From Earliella scabrosa (Eukaryota; Basidiomycota; Agaricomycetes; Polyporales; Polyporaceae): 64,000 nt of DNA. The position numbers and the translations under genes are program-made. The stretch spans positions 62,001-126,000 of the forward strand of contig JABYQQ010000021.1 in NCBI GenBank assembly GCA_022605405.1, given 5' to 3'. Under the pieces are notes generated by a model. The model saw nothing but the letters and a program-made list of their open reading frames with translations. It did no database searches and was not told the origin of the DNA. Shown here one piece after another: positions 1-11,212 of this stretch (positions are counted from its first letter, which is position 1; each line of letters starts with the position of its first letter).

Positions 1-147
1 CATTCCACGCCATGAATCCAGCTCTGAAGCTAACCAACCTGGAACCCAAGATCTCGCAGATCTAGAGGCATCGATGCACGGTGCAAGCCAACGCGAGAAG
101 ACCCCGTCGGCATCGTCGTCGATGGCGGACGCGCGCGTGCAGCTGAC

Positions 148-776
148 GTCGACAGATAGTCTCGTAACCAGCCGATTAGGGCCCGTCCAAAAGAGGCAAC
201 GAGAAACGAGACAAGGAAGAGACGGGCCCTAATCGTCTGGTGAATTTCGTATAGGCGGGTAGTGGATAGTCACGCCCACGTGCACTCAGCACGTCATCGA
301 GCCCCAAACGGAGTGGTCTCTTCGTCACAGCGTCCCGTTCTGCGCCCTGTCTGTGACCCCCGCCCTCCCCCGCCCCTGCCAGTACGGGGGTTGGAGGTGA
401 CTATATGCGCCTCCAGCCGGCGAGACGTGGATGCAAGAGAAGGCGGTGCCGAGCCTGACGCACGTCCCATGCTAACCCATGCGAAATGTGAGTTACAGCG
501 CCGCCGCAATTTCAGCTCTGTTTACGACTGCAGCTGCCTGTATGCGGGCGGCGGGCGGCGAGCGACAGCGGCGAGGTGGTGTGGCAGAGCAGGGAGTCCT
601 TCCATCCCGGTGGGGAGGAGTCACGAGGCTGTCACAGTGACTATCCCACACCCGTCTATACGAAAGTCACCAGACGTTATAGGCCAGTCTCTCCCGGTCT
701 TCTCGTTTCCCCTGCCTTTTTTGGACCGGGTGAGACTGTAAGCCTATAGCGGCTGGTTACGAGACTAGTCGACAGA
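148..776. mobile_element. MULE-like non-autonomous TIR element (MITE) with 9-bp TSD
   Basis: A 9-bp direct repeat, GTCGACAGA, lies at 148-156 and 768-776. Immediately inside are perfect 18-bp inverted ends (157-174 TAGTCTCGTAACCAGCCG; complement at 750-767), so the element proper is 157-767 (611 bp). Each end continues into a subterminal hairpin followed by the shared motif CGTCTGGTGA (234-243) or its complement (667-676). The left hairpin stem is a perfect 13-bp pair at 175-187/221-233. A 9-bp duplication with structured inverted ends fits Mutator-like elements. No transposase-like protein is inside; the open frames it contains look fortuitous, so it would need an enzyme supplied elsewhere. 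Confidence 0.8.
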
Positions 777-3518
777 GGCACCTTCGCCGCCTAACGCCTC
801 CCTCGAGTCAATCTAATTCGGTCTGAACTCGGAGTGACGAGATCTGGACGCAGACAAGCGTGCGTGTCGGTGCCGCGGCGATCGCGCATCGACGTCATCC
901 GTCCGAACCTTCCTCTCCTGTCACCCTGTCAGTGCGTCAATGTCAACGGCGGGGGTTATCCTTCGGTGCCTGGAAGCGCGCGCCGGGAGACAGGCGGCGA
1001 GCGTGGATCCGCCGCACACCGACAGCGACTCGCCGTGACAGGGCGCGCACGATCGGCGGGCTGCGACTCCGCCCGAGCGCGATGGCGCGCGGCCGCCCCA
1101 TCGCCTGTCGCGGGCGACTTTGTTTGCGCGCGCGTGTCGTGTCGTCTGTCCTCGTCGGGCTACAGGATGCAGTGAGGTTAGACTTGGAGGATATGATGTT
1201 AGGGCACCGCCAGTACCAGTGACACTGGCGGGTGTCCCTGTTCGGTATGCTTTCCGTCGTATGCTCTGTCCGACCGTCGCGCTGCCGCGCGAACCTTGGG
1301 AGCCCGAGGAGAGCTAGCAAGCGTTCTAGTCTGCTCGTCTGAGTCAAAGCTCGAGAAGTAGACGGGCATCCATCAGGTCCTCGTGATACACGTTTTCGCA
1401 CAGCACCGAACCCTGAGCTCGAACCTCGAGCCTCGAGCTCCGAGCTCCGTTATCGCCGAGCGGACGACCTGACGTGCCATTACGGCATCTGCGCGACCCA
1501 GAACTGAATAGACGCAGCAAGAACGTGTAGAACACGAACGCACGCATCTCGACATGCTCGTATAATCGCCTTCAGGTCTGAAGCCTCAGGGCCACGACCG
1601 GTGTCTACGGAGCTTGCGTTTGTCGGCGAGGAGCCAGTCGACCTGTGGGTGCCGCCCGACATGTGAGTGCCTCACAGCTACGCGTATCACGAATACACAA
1701 ACGCACCTCCTGCCCTACTCGCCTCGCGGGTGGCACAGTCCACAACTAGTGTGGACCCCACATCAGCACGCCCGCTCGGGCGTATCGTCAAAGGGGCCTT
1801 TGTCTGTTCCTCGCTCACACTGGCGCCACTGTCGCCTCCGACGTGGCAAGACGCGTAAACGCTGCGACGCCTGCCCGCACGCACACGGCTGGCAGCCTGT
1901 TCGGCCTCGGTCAGTCGGAGGTACGGCATCTGCGAGTTGCGGGTCGCGAGCACTCACCGACGTCCTGCTTAACGTTACCGCACATCACGCCCTGCCGGCG
2001 ATTTTCGTCATACTGGGGACCCTGGAGGCTGGCGTGACGCGTGTGCATAGAGACACACTGACATACTGCACCGCATCACACGGCCGGACGCAGGACGGGC
2101 AGCTGGCGCGCTGCTGCTGCTGCCACTGTCCCGTCCCAGGACGATTGTGCTGTTTGTGGCTTCTCCTCTCGTCCTAGGCTGCCCTTCTTTGTGTGTCCAA
2201 CGGGGAAGGTCCGCCCACCAGCTCGTGTGCGCGGGCTTTATGAGCGCAGCTCCGGGCTGTCATTTCGGTTCTGTACCTTTTGCCTCTCACCAGAGCCACA
2301 TTCTGACCTTTTACGCTTTTACGCCCCCCTATCCTGGGTCCCGCCATGTGCGAACACGAACTGTCAGTGCCCCGGGTTTCGTTGCGAACGGAGAGCCTGA
2401 CTCGGAGCTCACCTCCTTTGTCGCAGGATCGGCGACTACTACCGGGGATGCGGAGCACGTACCCTTCCCCCCACAAGAGCAAAACAACGACTGACGCGTG
2501 TGCCACCTCTCCAGCACTTCCACGGCCGCTACTACTCCGGGGAGCGCGTCGACTGCGGGTCCTCCAAGTGCAAGACGAGCGCCGCGCACGCGCACGCGCC
2601 CACCGTGTCCTGTCGCTGCATCGCGGTACGTCTTTATCTCTATCGTTCTGGGGCTGGGTTGGAAAGCTCGGTGTGTGTGCGTGTGGCTGAGGACGCGCTG
2701 CAGGTCGTGAAGGACAGGAACAAGCCGCAGAACATGTTCCAGGGCAAACATCCGGACTGCGTCTGATGCCGGAGCGCCCGCCGACGGACTTCTTTTGGGC
2801 GCTCCGAGATGCCCTGCCACGTTGCGCCGCTTCTCCGGCGACAGCCATGATCTCTCCTCCTGCTCCTCCTAGCCTCTTCCTCTTCCTCTTCCGCTTCCTT
2901 CGTCTTGAGCCTCATCTGCGCGACTACTTATATGTACTGTAACCATATACTCGCTACTGTAATCCAGCCTTGAATCTTGATTATGATATGACTCAGCTCG
3001 TTTTGCATTTACTGCGCCGCCAGCCTCAGGAGCCTCCTGACGGCACCCCGGGAAACAGCCCACACCGCCGCGTGGTATCACGGAGAGGAAGGGGAGGAGA
3101 GAGTGGCTGACGATTTGAGTCTAGGTAACAATTTTACACAGGGCCCAAAGTGTCCTCGACGGAGAGCGATAACTAGTACTGGGCGGTGAGTGGTTCGCTC
3201 GACGCTGCGGGCTTTACTTGGACAGGTGCTGATGAGGGTCCGAGTCGCCGCTCCAGATGCCGTCTTGTGAAATATTGTTTATGTATCCCCTTTTTTTTGA
3301 ATCAGCCACGTTGAGCCATTGGTAGCGCTGTTCACATGTGGTAAGTGTTACCTCACTGCCCTGTGAGTGTCAGCGGGTTGGCATGCCGCGTGGCGATCGC
3401 ATGTATACATGTGCTCCAGCCATCTGTCTTACTAACTCCTTGCAGTCGCGTCTCCGACCTGTCTCGCTGCCTCTAGTCTTATCTCTACGAGCTACGGTTG
3501 AACTGACGTGCCTCTGTG
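777..3518. other. Gene-poor GC-rich stretch, no confident gene
   Basis: Overlapping open frames occur on both strands but show no recognisable domain and little splice support, so I leave them out. Around 1414-1449 there is a short CTCGAG/GAGCTC-rich simple repeat. The best coding hint, at about 2513-2765, is listed separately. Confidence 0.6.
2513..2765 (+). CDS. Possible Cys/His-rich gene fragment
   Basis: A reading frame after a plausible acceptor near 2512 gives a short protein with ordered cysteines and histidines (residues CGSSKCKTSAAHAHA, then SCRC). An apparent donor GTACGT at about 2627, an intron ending CTGCAG near 2703, and a last exon ending at a TGA (2763-2765) would complete it. 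The spacing looks like a small metal-binding module, but I cannot name the family and no clear 5' exon with a start codon is visible. It could be a gene remnant or chance. Confidence 0.25.
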
Positions 3519-3725
3519 ATGACGCACTCAGTCATCCCGCCACCCTACGACGTTATCATCAAGATCTTCCGCTGGCTTGACGACGACTACAGGACGCTCT
3601 ACCGCTGCTCGCTCGTGAGCAGAGAGTTCAGCGAGGCTGCTGCGCGATTTCTGTACCGGGACGTGCACTATCGCGGTGAATGTCACTTTGGGAAACCGCC
3701 GCTGGCGCAGTATGATCCGTTCATG
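3519..3725 (+). pseudogene. F-box/LRR-like protein, exon 1 (5' fragment of transposon-split gene)
   Basis: An ATG at 3519 opens 69 codons encoding an F-box-like segment (PPYDVIIKIFRW ... YRTLYRCSLVSREFS). It is closely similar to exon 1 of the paralogue at 37840 (PYDVVI/PYDIVV, DDDYRTLYRCSLVS). The exon ends in DPFM directly before a GT at 3726, matching the paralogue, which ends DPFQ followed by GTATGT. F-box proteins recruit substrates to SCF ubiquitin ligases. The rest of this gene is not adjacent: its intron 1 and exon 2 start lie at 10888-10993 and the remainder at 31481-33058, because two transposons occupy 3726-10891 and 10992-31482. The 5' part is still open. Confidence 0.8.
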
Positions 3726-4191
3726 GTACATCAGGAAACCGGTCCAGCTCTGCCGGTGCTGTGCAAGCGTGTAGCGAGCCACAGAGATCACAGAGACGGG
3801 TTGGTTCTACAGAGCCACCGGATCTGTAATGTGATCTCACAGAGGCAAGTTGCTCTGTCGGGAGTCGCATCTTCTGTGGTGCTGCGTCTAGATCCTCTGT
3901 GCTCAGTCTAGTATAATAGATGTATGTAGCAAGAGAGTTCGGCGCCGAGGAGCAAGGATATCGAGCGTCTATTATGCATGGCTCACGGATCGAATTGTGT
4001 GGCGTCGTACTGAGGTCTGACGGCGGATTAGATGTATTGACTACACTCTAATGGATGTACACGATATGCGGAAATCGTTTGGGGGAGATCAACGGCACAT
4101 ATGAAATGTATCCGACAGATTTTGTACCTGCATACTGCTACGGCGGATCGTCCGACTCGGATCCCGGGCCCCTGTTGGAACCGCCCAGAGT

Positions 4192-6408
4192 TCACTGCGA
4201 CATACCTCCATTACTGGGTGCAGTAGACTCGGTGGCTTCCGATGCGGACGATGCCGGAGCTTGGATGTCCCAGTCTGCTAAAGGGTTGGAGAATGCATCG
4301 AGCCCAAGTTCTTCGTTCAGCGCGGCTAGCTCCCGGTCGATGCGCGAAGGAGACAACGGCGCGAGTTCAGGTTGCGTAGCCTTGGCAGTTAACGCACCAC
4401 ACCCGCTGCTGCAATGCATAGATGAGTGCTGTAATGGATGATAAGACATGAGAGAGTGGTACATACAGTCCATCAATGAACATCTTCTTCCGGAGTATTG
4501 CCCAAGGGCCCGCCAACTTCCCGGTCTCCATCGGTATGAGCTCCTTACCGAAGATGTCGTACTGGGTGTACATGCTGTTCCGGAAGAGATCCTTGACGTA
4601 GAAGCCCTGGCTCCAACACGAGAGACAATGGTATACCTAGGGCGAATTGAAATGCAAGGTAAGTGAGAGATCCGGGATACTATGTCAATATATGAACGCA
4701 CCACCGTTGCAACCAGAGCGATGGCTGGGAAGGGAATGGGGTTGAAGTTGGCCTGGTAGACAGCCCCGAGACTGCTACTAGTCTTGAAGAACGCTTGATG
4801 TAGCACATGAGCCAGGATTGGATGACGGTAGAGCTTCTCGTCGACTTGAGGGTTCTACACAAGACATGATACTAATGAGCGACCGGCATGAAGGGAAATG
4901 TTGTGGACAAGTCGAAACTGCATCGGCTGAACTCACTGCACGTTGAAAGGGATATTTCTCTTTCTCGCTGAGCAGAAAGGTCACCTTGTCGCGGTTACGT
5001 GTGGTTGCCTGTGGGTCGCGACGGAGGTCATAATACTGCTCAATCGCTGCAAGGGCGATAGTCTTCAATGAGGTGCGGACATTATTCTCTTCCTTGGCAA
5101 GCTGGATTGACAAGCAGAGGTCAGTTTCGGACACTTGTAGCGACAGCCCAACCCGATGGAGTGCATATGCACTTACCAATGACTTGACCGCGTTCGTGAA
5201 GGGGTATGCGTTGGAGTCGCCGAAGTGTTGCTCTAGCGCTTCCCGGAATTTCTGCTCGAGCATATTGTCCTTCTCCTTGCCGCTCGGATAGGCGTTGACA
5301 GTGACGAGGTAACATTTGACAAGAGATGACGCTGTAGAGACGGCCTTCTGGAAAGGTGGATCGTCACCTAGAGAGGTATGCGTTGGACGCTTTGCGTTTT
5401 GAGCTGCCTTCTTTGCACGTCGTCTGGCCTGTTTCTCTTCTTCGGTCTCAGAATCGGGGGCTGCGCGCTTGCGGGTGTTTGTCACGGTGGCATCCGCCAG
5501 CGCAGGGGAAGGGGATAAGCCGAGAGAGGGCGAGGTAGCTGACGCAGCGGAACCAGGAGAAGGTTGACTAAGGAGTGGGGAGGGATTTGACGCATGGAAG
5601 GGGGAAGAATGATAAGGGAAGCCGGAAGAGAATAGAAGCGTGCGAAGTTGTTCGATAGATGGCATACCAGCAAGCGTAGGTGAGGGTGACGGCGGTGGTT
5701 GATGTGGCATAAGTGGAGGAAGCGGGGTGTTGGATGATGAGCGCGAGTACGGGCCACGTACAACATCGAGACGTGACCCAATGGGGGTTGATGTCCTTGT
5801 GTTGGCTGGTGCAGCGCCTTGCGTGGCAGCGAACTGTGGATTCGTGTCAGTAAACATAGGATAATGAGCACGAGCGGGCCCTATTATGCATACATTAGAG
5901 GGCGGTATCGCTCGGGCTTGGATGTTGGTACTAGTTGCATTGGGTGAGAGACTGTCGCTCGTCAGGGCAGCTGACGCAGCCGTTGCAGGCTGAGAGGGGA
6001 GAGGATTGGCTCGTGATCTTGCCCGTTCTTCATAGTTGTCATCACCGCCATCGTTCCACTCTCCTGTCTGTCGCTCGAAGTCCTCAATGGTGTTCTCCTC
6101 TTCCTCAGGCTGGCTGTCGCGTTGTATGACACTGCTGGGTGCTTGAGGGCGTGTAGGGACATCCTTGCGCATGTTCTGCACCAGCTCTACGAAACCCAGA
6201 CATTAGGGGAAACGGTGACAGGGACCCATTGCCCCTACATACCAGGATCGGCTCGGGTACTTGGTCGCAGAGCGCGGCGCTCTCGTTGAGGATGGGAGGC
6301 ATCCGAATCTGCCTGGGAAGTAGCCGGATTGTGATTCTCCTTGTCTGCTGTTTCAGAGACAGAGGCAGCGAAGGACGGGGGGTCAGGTCGCCGCTTTCGC
6401 ATGGCCAT
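4192..6408 (-). CDS. DUF6532-type protein of the Plavaka element
   Basis: A multi-exon gene read leftward. I place the start at the ATG at 6408 (first exon to about 6243, second from 6186). The N-terminal half is long, Ser/Pro-rich and probably disordered, with a basic stretch (TRKRAAPDSETEEEKQARRR, then AKKAAQNAKRP) that could be a nuclear signal. The C-terminal half has the pattern I associate with agaric DUF6532 proteins: a helical block around YPFTNAVKSLV and then LYRHPILAHVLHQAFF ... FNPIPFPAIALVATVV. Several introns are needed near 5175, 4950 and 4700, so the last exons are uncertain. It is divergent from the transposase gene with 187 bp between starts, suggesting an accessory DNA-binding or mobility role (inference). 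Confidence 0.7.
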
Positions 6409-6595
6409 GCTAGGGCAGAGCGAGATGTCTAAGGGGTTGGGACGAGTCAGACGTTAGAAAAGGAGGGCGTATACCAAGTGGCAGGGTTCCGTATCCGTCG
6501 CATCCGCCGGAATTTCCCGGATGCACTCACAATCTCCATGATCGTCCTCTTCACAATCGAAGACTCACTTTTGTCTGTGTCACACTGCTGGAAAC
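6409..6595. promoter_or_regulatory. Divergent promoter region between DUF6532 and Plavaka genes
   Basis: Only 187 bp separate the two start codons, so both transposon genes must be transcribed from this interval. No TATA box is obvious. The arrangement suggests coordinated expression of the two element genes. Confidence 0.5.
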
Positions 6596-9500
6596 ATGTC
6601 AACCCACTGTCTGAACTGTCAGCTCTCTTGCATCTCGCAAGCGGTGTTGGAATCTCACCTTCTGGAACGAGCCCATTGCCGTGAGGCTCATCGATCTCTA
6701 TCTGCCGTTGCATGGTCATGCCTTGACGGACGAAGTCCTGAGCTCCCCAAATTCAAGTTTCAAACTCGATTTCCTCTGGCTGGTACAGCTATAGAGGCAC
6801 GCCTTACCATCTATGAGACCCACCGGCTCGAGCAGCAGTTGGCTCGCCAGGAAGCGTGGGCACCGTTTGCAAGTGAGGAGGAGTGGGAGTTTGCAGAGTT
6901 TATGGCGACGAGTGGTCTTTCGGAGGAGAAGATTGACAAACTGTTGAAAACACGCATGGTGAGCTACAATCCAAGGCGCCATACATACAGTAGGAAATCT
7001 GACCTGAGGAGTAGTTCCGTCGAACCTCCACCGCTGCAGAGTATGGGTCATTCCACGACAAGAAGTCCTTCATGAAGACGCTCGATTCGCTTCCTGGACC
7101 TCGAGGATCATGGAAGCTAATCGACATCACCGTAACCGGGAACGTACCGGACGCTAAAGGCAATGTACGCACCGAAAGCCTCGAACTCTGGGCGCGGGAC
7201 CCTGTTGAAGTCATCCGCGAGCTTATTGGTAACCCTCGCTTTCGGGGAGAGATCCATTTTGGCCCTATCTACACGACAGCAGGAGACGACGATGAAGACG
7301 AGCGGGTCTTTGGAGAGATGCATGAGTCCGAGTGGTGGGAACAGATCCAGGTATGCCTGTGCTATCCATGTACGTCAGCGTTACGTGTAAGTTAACCAAC
7401 GGATGACTGAAGGGCGCACCCGGCATTCCTGATCATGCTACAATCGCTCCGGTGCTGATAGCCTCAGACAAGACTCAATTGTCGACGTTCAGCGGCGATA
7501 AGTCTGCGTGGCCCGTCTATCTGACAATCGGAAATATCGACAAGGCAGTCCGTCGTCAGCCATCACGCAATGCCACAGTGCTCCTCGGATATCTACCTGT
7601 GTCGAAGCTCGAATGCTTCCGCAAAGCAGATCGCTCTCTTGAAGGCTATCGGCTCTTCCACTTCGCGATGCGCAAGCTCCTCGAACCGCTCATCGAGGCA
7701 GGTACCCACGGTGTCGAGATGGTTTGCGCGGATGGCTACCTTCGTCTCGTGTTTCCCATTCTTGCCGGCTACATCGCGGACTATCCTGAGCAGTGTCTTG
7801 TATGCTGCAACAAGGAGAACCGCTGCCCAACATGCCTCGTCGACCCGCACAGTCGAGGAGAGCCTGTTGAATCATGCTATCGCGATATCACAGAGCTTCG
7901 GTCTGTCTTCGAAGATCCATCAGCACCGCAGTTTGAGGAATTCGGACTCCGGGACATACCTGAGCCGTTCTGGCTGGACCTTCCTCATGCGAATATCTTC
8001 CGCTGTATCACCCCCGATCTTCTGCATCAGCTCCACAAGGGCGTCTTCAAAGACCATCTAGTGAAATGGTCAACGCAAGACTACACCGAGGAGGTCGACG
8101 CACGCTTCATCCGTATCCCCCCCTTCGAGAATCTCCGCCAATTCCGCAAGGGAATCTCAACCATCACCCAATGGACCGGCAACGAATTCCGCGAGATGGA
8201 GAAGGTCTTCGTAGGCATTCTCTGCGGCCTTCATGATGACCGCCGCGTGGTGGCTGCTGCACGTGCCGTCCTAGACTTCATCTACCTCGCCCATCTCCCC
8301 GCGCACACCACATCTTCCCTCGAGCGCATGAAGAAGGCCCTAGCACGCTTTCATCAGCACAAAGCCGTCTTCGTGGATCTCAACATCCGTACGCACTTCA
8401 ACATTCATAAGTTGCACTGGATGAACCACTACGTTGCATCGATTATCGACTTCGGTTCCTGTGATGGTGTCAGCACCGAGATCTCCGAGCGGCTGCACAT
8501 CGACTTTGCCAAACTGGGATATCGTGCAAGCAACCGCAAGGCATATATCCAGCAAATGGTCGTGTGGCTTACCCGTCGTGAGAAGGTTCGCTGGATGGCG
8601 GATTACCTTGACTGGGTGGCAACGGCTCAAGCTCGCGCGATCGAGACGCAGGCTCCACACTGGCAGGTCACTACGGGTCTAGGTCAGCCTGTCACGGATA
8701 CCGGCACAAGTCAGAGGACATACGTGGACAACCCGGACCCGGTTGGACAAGGTATCAGCGAAGACGAACATGATGAATCGGATGCATTTGAAGGCGCTGG
8801 ACCCGTTACGACTCCTCCGACGTCCGACGACTTGATGGATCTTGACATCCGTGAGACGGCCCACACCTTTGCGGCTGAGCTGAGCGCCCTCGAGTCGCTA
8901 GAGGAGCCGGAGGAAGGGGACCTGCTAGACACCAACAACATGGAGGAAGAAGAGCTCGAATATGAACTCTCCGCCAGCGATCCCATCGACAAGGTCCTAC
9001 CTCGTTCGGTGAGAGTTTCGGTCACGCGCGCCTTGGGTAGAACACTCACTTCTGCAACCTTTGCAGATGCGACGGTTTGGGCGTTGTCTCTTCGCACAAA
9101 GACCCACACTAGGTGAGCTGAGTGGGCACACGATCTCGCGAGAGTTCGCAGCAGCATCCTTTGAAGAAGCGTTATCCACGTACCTCCGCCGTGAATGTCC
9201 CAATGTGGGTCAACGTCTTCTCGGTTCGCTTTTGGACTACAACTTCGGAGTCTTCAAGCACTTTCGTCGAGTCCTTCCCTCGCTGCGAGGCATCAAAGAC
9301 GACTACGTCAGCACACGCATGCGGGCTTATCCTGACTCACTCGATCCGAAGCGACCCCAGGCCAAAGAAGGTCTGTGTACAGGCAAGTTCGACACGGTTC
9401 TGTATGTAGAGGACGAAAGCCGTGCAAACCTTACCGGTGTGAATGGTGCGTCACTGCATGCCGCGCGTCTACTACTCATCGGCTAAAGTCGAGCTTCGAC

Positions 9501-10614
9501 GCTCACTTTTTGTACGTGCTAACAGGTTACCGAGTCGGTCAAATCCGTTGCATATTCTCATTGCCTCCAGAGCTGCAACGACTCCGGTCTGATCCCGTAT
9601 ACCAACACTCCAAGCTAGCATACATAGAGTTGTTCACACCCTTTACCGAGCCCGAGGCGGACAGTCTATTCTACAGGTTACGTCGTTACTTCGTCTCTAT
9701 GCGCCGCAAGGCGATCGTTATCCCCACTGATCTCATATTCCGTACCTGTCACCTTATGCCAGACTGGGGTCCTGAGGCAGACCGCACATGGACGGCGGAC
9801 ACAGTGTTGGAGGAATGTGATACATTTGTACTGAACGCCTTCTCCATCACCATATGTACGCATTCTTGGAATAGATACAGACAGACTCTAGGCGTGGGAG
9901 AGCATCCGATCAGGCAACAGTCCGATAATCCACGAAAATTGAACTCACCACGGACTATCTCCTGCCAGTTGCCATGCACACATCTGTGATCGTCGAGCCC
10001 AGTCCCCAGCTTCGGGAATGCGAAGTCGGGCATGGGAGCAATATGACCAGTGTCAGATTGGTGCTTCAGGCATTGGGGGGTGACACACTAGTACGTATAC
10101 AGCCAAAGAACCACGATGACATACTCACCTTGATACCAGATCGTCAAGGTCTCCCTGTCCGGCACCAGCTCTGACACTCCAGTTTGCCTCCGTATCCAAG
10201 CAGCTGCCGGCTTGGATAACGTGGACTGGTCGGCTGTTCCACGTGCGCAAGGCCGGAGGAACGACGGCAGCGAAGTAGCCGCACAAGAGGAGTCCGAGAC
10301 TGAAAGTGAGATGACAGAGGCGGATAGACTTACATTCCACCCCTCACCACCACAAATGGATGATGATGAACATAATCCGTTTGTAAGTACGCCAACATAC
10401 ATTCACTGCAACGCTAGTGAACGCAAGACTTACCATGACTGACCAGACCACGCCTCACATCAACCGCTTTGAACAAGTCCATCGGCCGTCGACCATCCAA
10501 CGGGACCCGAAGTGGTATGATGGTGCTCCTCCAGATCGGGAGGAAAGTCCGTCTGCGCGTCGTCAGGCTTTGTACGAGCGGCGAAGAGAGGCAAAGGTCG
10601 AGGGAGACAAGTAG
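6596..10614 (+). CDS. Plavaka transposase
   Basis: The ATG at 6596 begins with a C2H2-like knuckle (CLNCQLSCISQAVLESH..H). Exons: 6596-6958, 7042-7350, 7413-9008, 9067-9445, 9526 to about 9855, and probably further exons up to a stop near 10614. Exon 3 carries the diagnostic Plavaka core: LIASDKTQLSTFSGDKSAW followed by PVYLTIGNIDK.VRR, a CNKENRCPTCLV cysteine cluster, and PDLLHQLHKGVFKDH. Later parts match the C-terminal region (LAYIELFTPF, then RTCHLMPDWG). The reading frame survives across all introns I tested, so the core looks intact. Plavaka enzymes are DDE-type transposases distantly related to CACTA/En-Spm. The last two exons (about 10140-10614) are acidic, low in complexity and uncertain. 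Confidence 0.85.
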
Positions 10615-10887
10615 AGTAATTGTTGAGCGCTGAGCCGCCGAGCAACCTCCTTTGATGCAGCGTGCCGCGGGCCCGGGATCGGTGAGACAGACTCTCTACA
10701 CAGACGAGCACAGAGAGAGAGCATGCTGGAAGAGACATGAGATCCGTACAGAGCCAACGCCTCGCATAGGAGACGCGCGTCTCGCAGGGGATTCCCACAT
10801 CAAGGCCCGACTCCGTCCCGGGATCCGAGAGCGTCAGAGATACCTCTCTCGGAACAGAGCGCGACAGAGAATCCCTGGTTTCCTGAT

Positions 10888-10993
10888 GTACTTATCATTA
10901 TCATCGTCGTCACTGAGAAGTTGCACATGGCTGATACATCCCGGCCCCCTGTCTAATAGCAAGGATTCTTTGCTTCCGCACGACTGCCACATA
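10888..10993 (+). pseudogene. Island of host F-box gene: intron 1 and start of exon 2
   Basis: This 106-bp strip lies between the two transposons. 10888-10959 reads as an intron (GTAC... to CTAATAG); 10960-10993 is the first 34 nt of exon 2. Read across the second element to 31483 it gives GFFASARLPHNASLVRRFKC, aligned with GSFASGRLRHNAPFVREVEL in the paralogue's exon 2 (38129-38195). Confidence 0.85.
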
Positions 10994-11115
10994 CTGTACC
11001 ATTTAAATCTATTCGACCAGTCACGCGTAACCACGCGTCACTTTGGTCGAATTTTGGGCGCTTGTAACATGTCACATACCGGTTGGTCGAAACGAGCCAC
11101 GGGTCGAAATTTCCG
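10994..11115. repeat. Left terminal inverted repeat and subterminal GGTCGAA motifs
   Basis: The 27-bp terminal repeat spans 10994-11020. Inside it, TTCGACC/GGTCGAA words recur at about 11012, 11045, 11085 and 11102. The stretch 11012-11051 is an imperfect palindrome containing two ACGCGT sites. Such iterated motifs next to an end are typical of transposase-binding sites. Confidence 0.8.
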
Positions 11116-11212
11116 CAGATTTCAGCTACCAGAGCTCTCTGTAGTACCATGTAGACCTCGTTGCATCGTCCGATAGCAGAATAACATCAATACGATCCGC
11201 TCTCGGCCTCAA

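Larger units (their letters stand above)
3726..10891. mobile_element. Plavaka-type (CACTA-related) transposon inserted at an intron donor
   Basis: GTACATCAGGAAACC at 3726-3740 reappears as its reverse complement at 10877-10891. GTAC is palindromic, so these 15 bp are best read as a GTAC duplication (3726-3729, 10888-10891) plus at least 11 bp of inverted end (ATCAGGAAACC), leaving the element as 3730-10887. Similarity continues more weakly inward. Both ends are crowded with CAGAG/CTCTG words, resembling the subterminal repeats of CACTA elements. Inside are two divergent genes, a DUF6532 protein (minus) and a Plavaka transposase (plus). Removing the element leaves a host intron of about 72 nt, against 73 nt in the paralogue. 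The exact duplication length is ambiguous. Confidence 0.8.

Noticed and set aside
262..741. 159-codon open frame inside the small inverted-end element
   Set aside because: Does not begin at a convincing ATG, has Arg/Pro-rich composition and no motif; explained by GC-rich sequence inside a MITE.
1414..1449. CTCGAG/GAGCTC cluster as a regulatory array
   Set aside because: Short simple repeat with no nearby supported gene.
3911..4190. Retroelement or LTR at the left end of the Plavaka region
   Set aside because: No reverse transcriptase, LTR pair or primer site found; the GTAC-flanked inverted ends explain the boundary.
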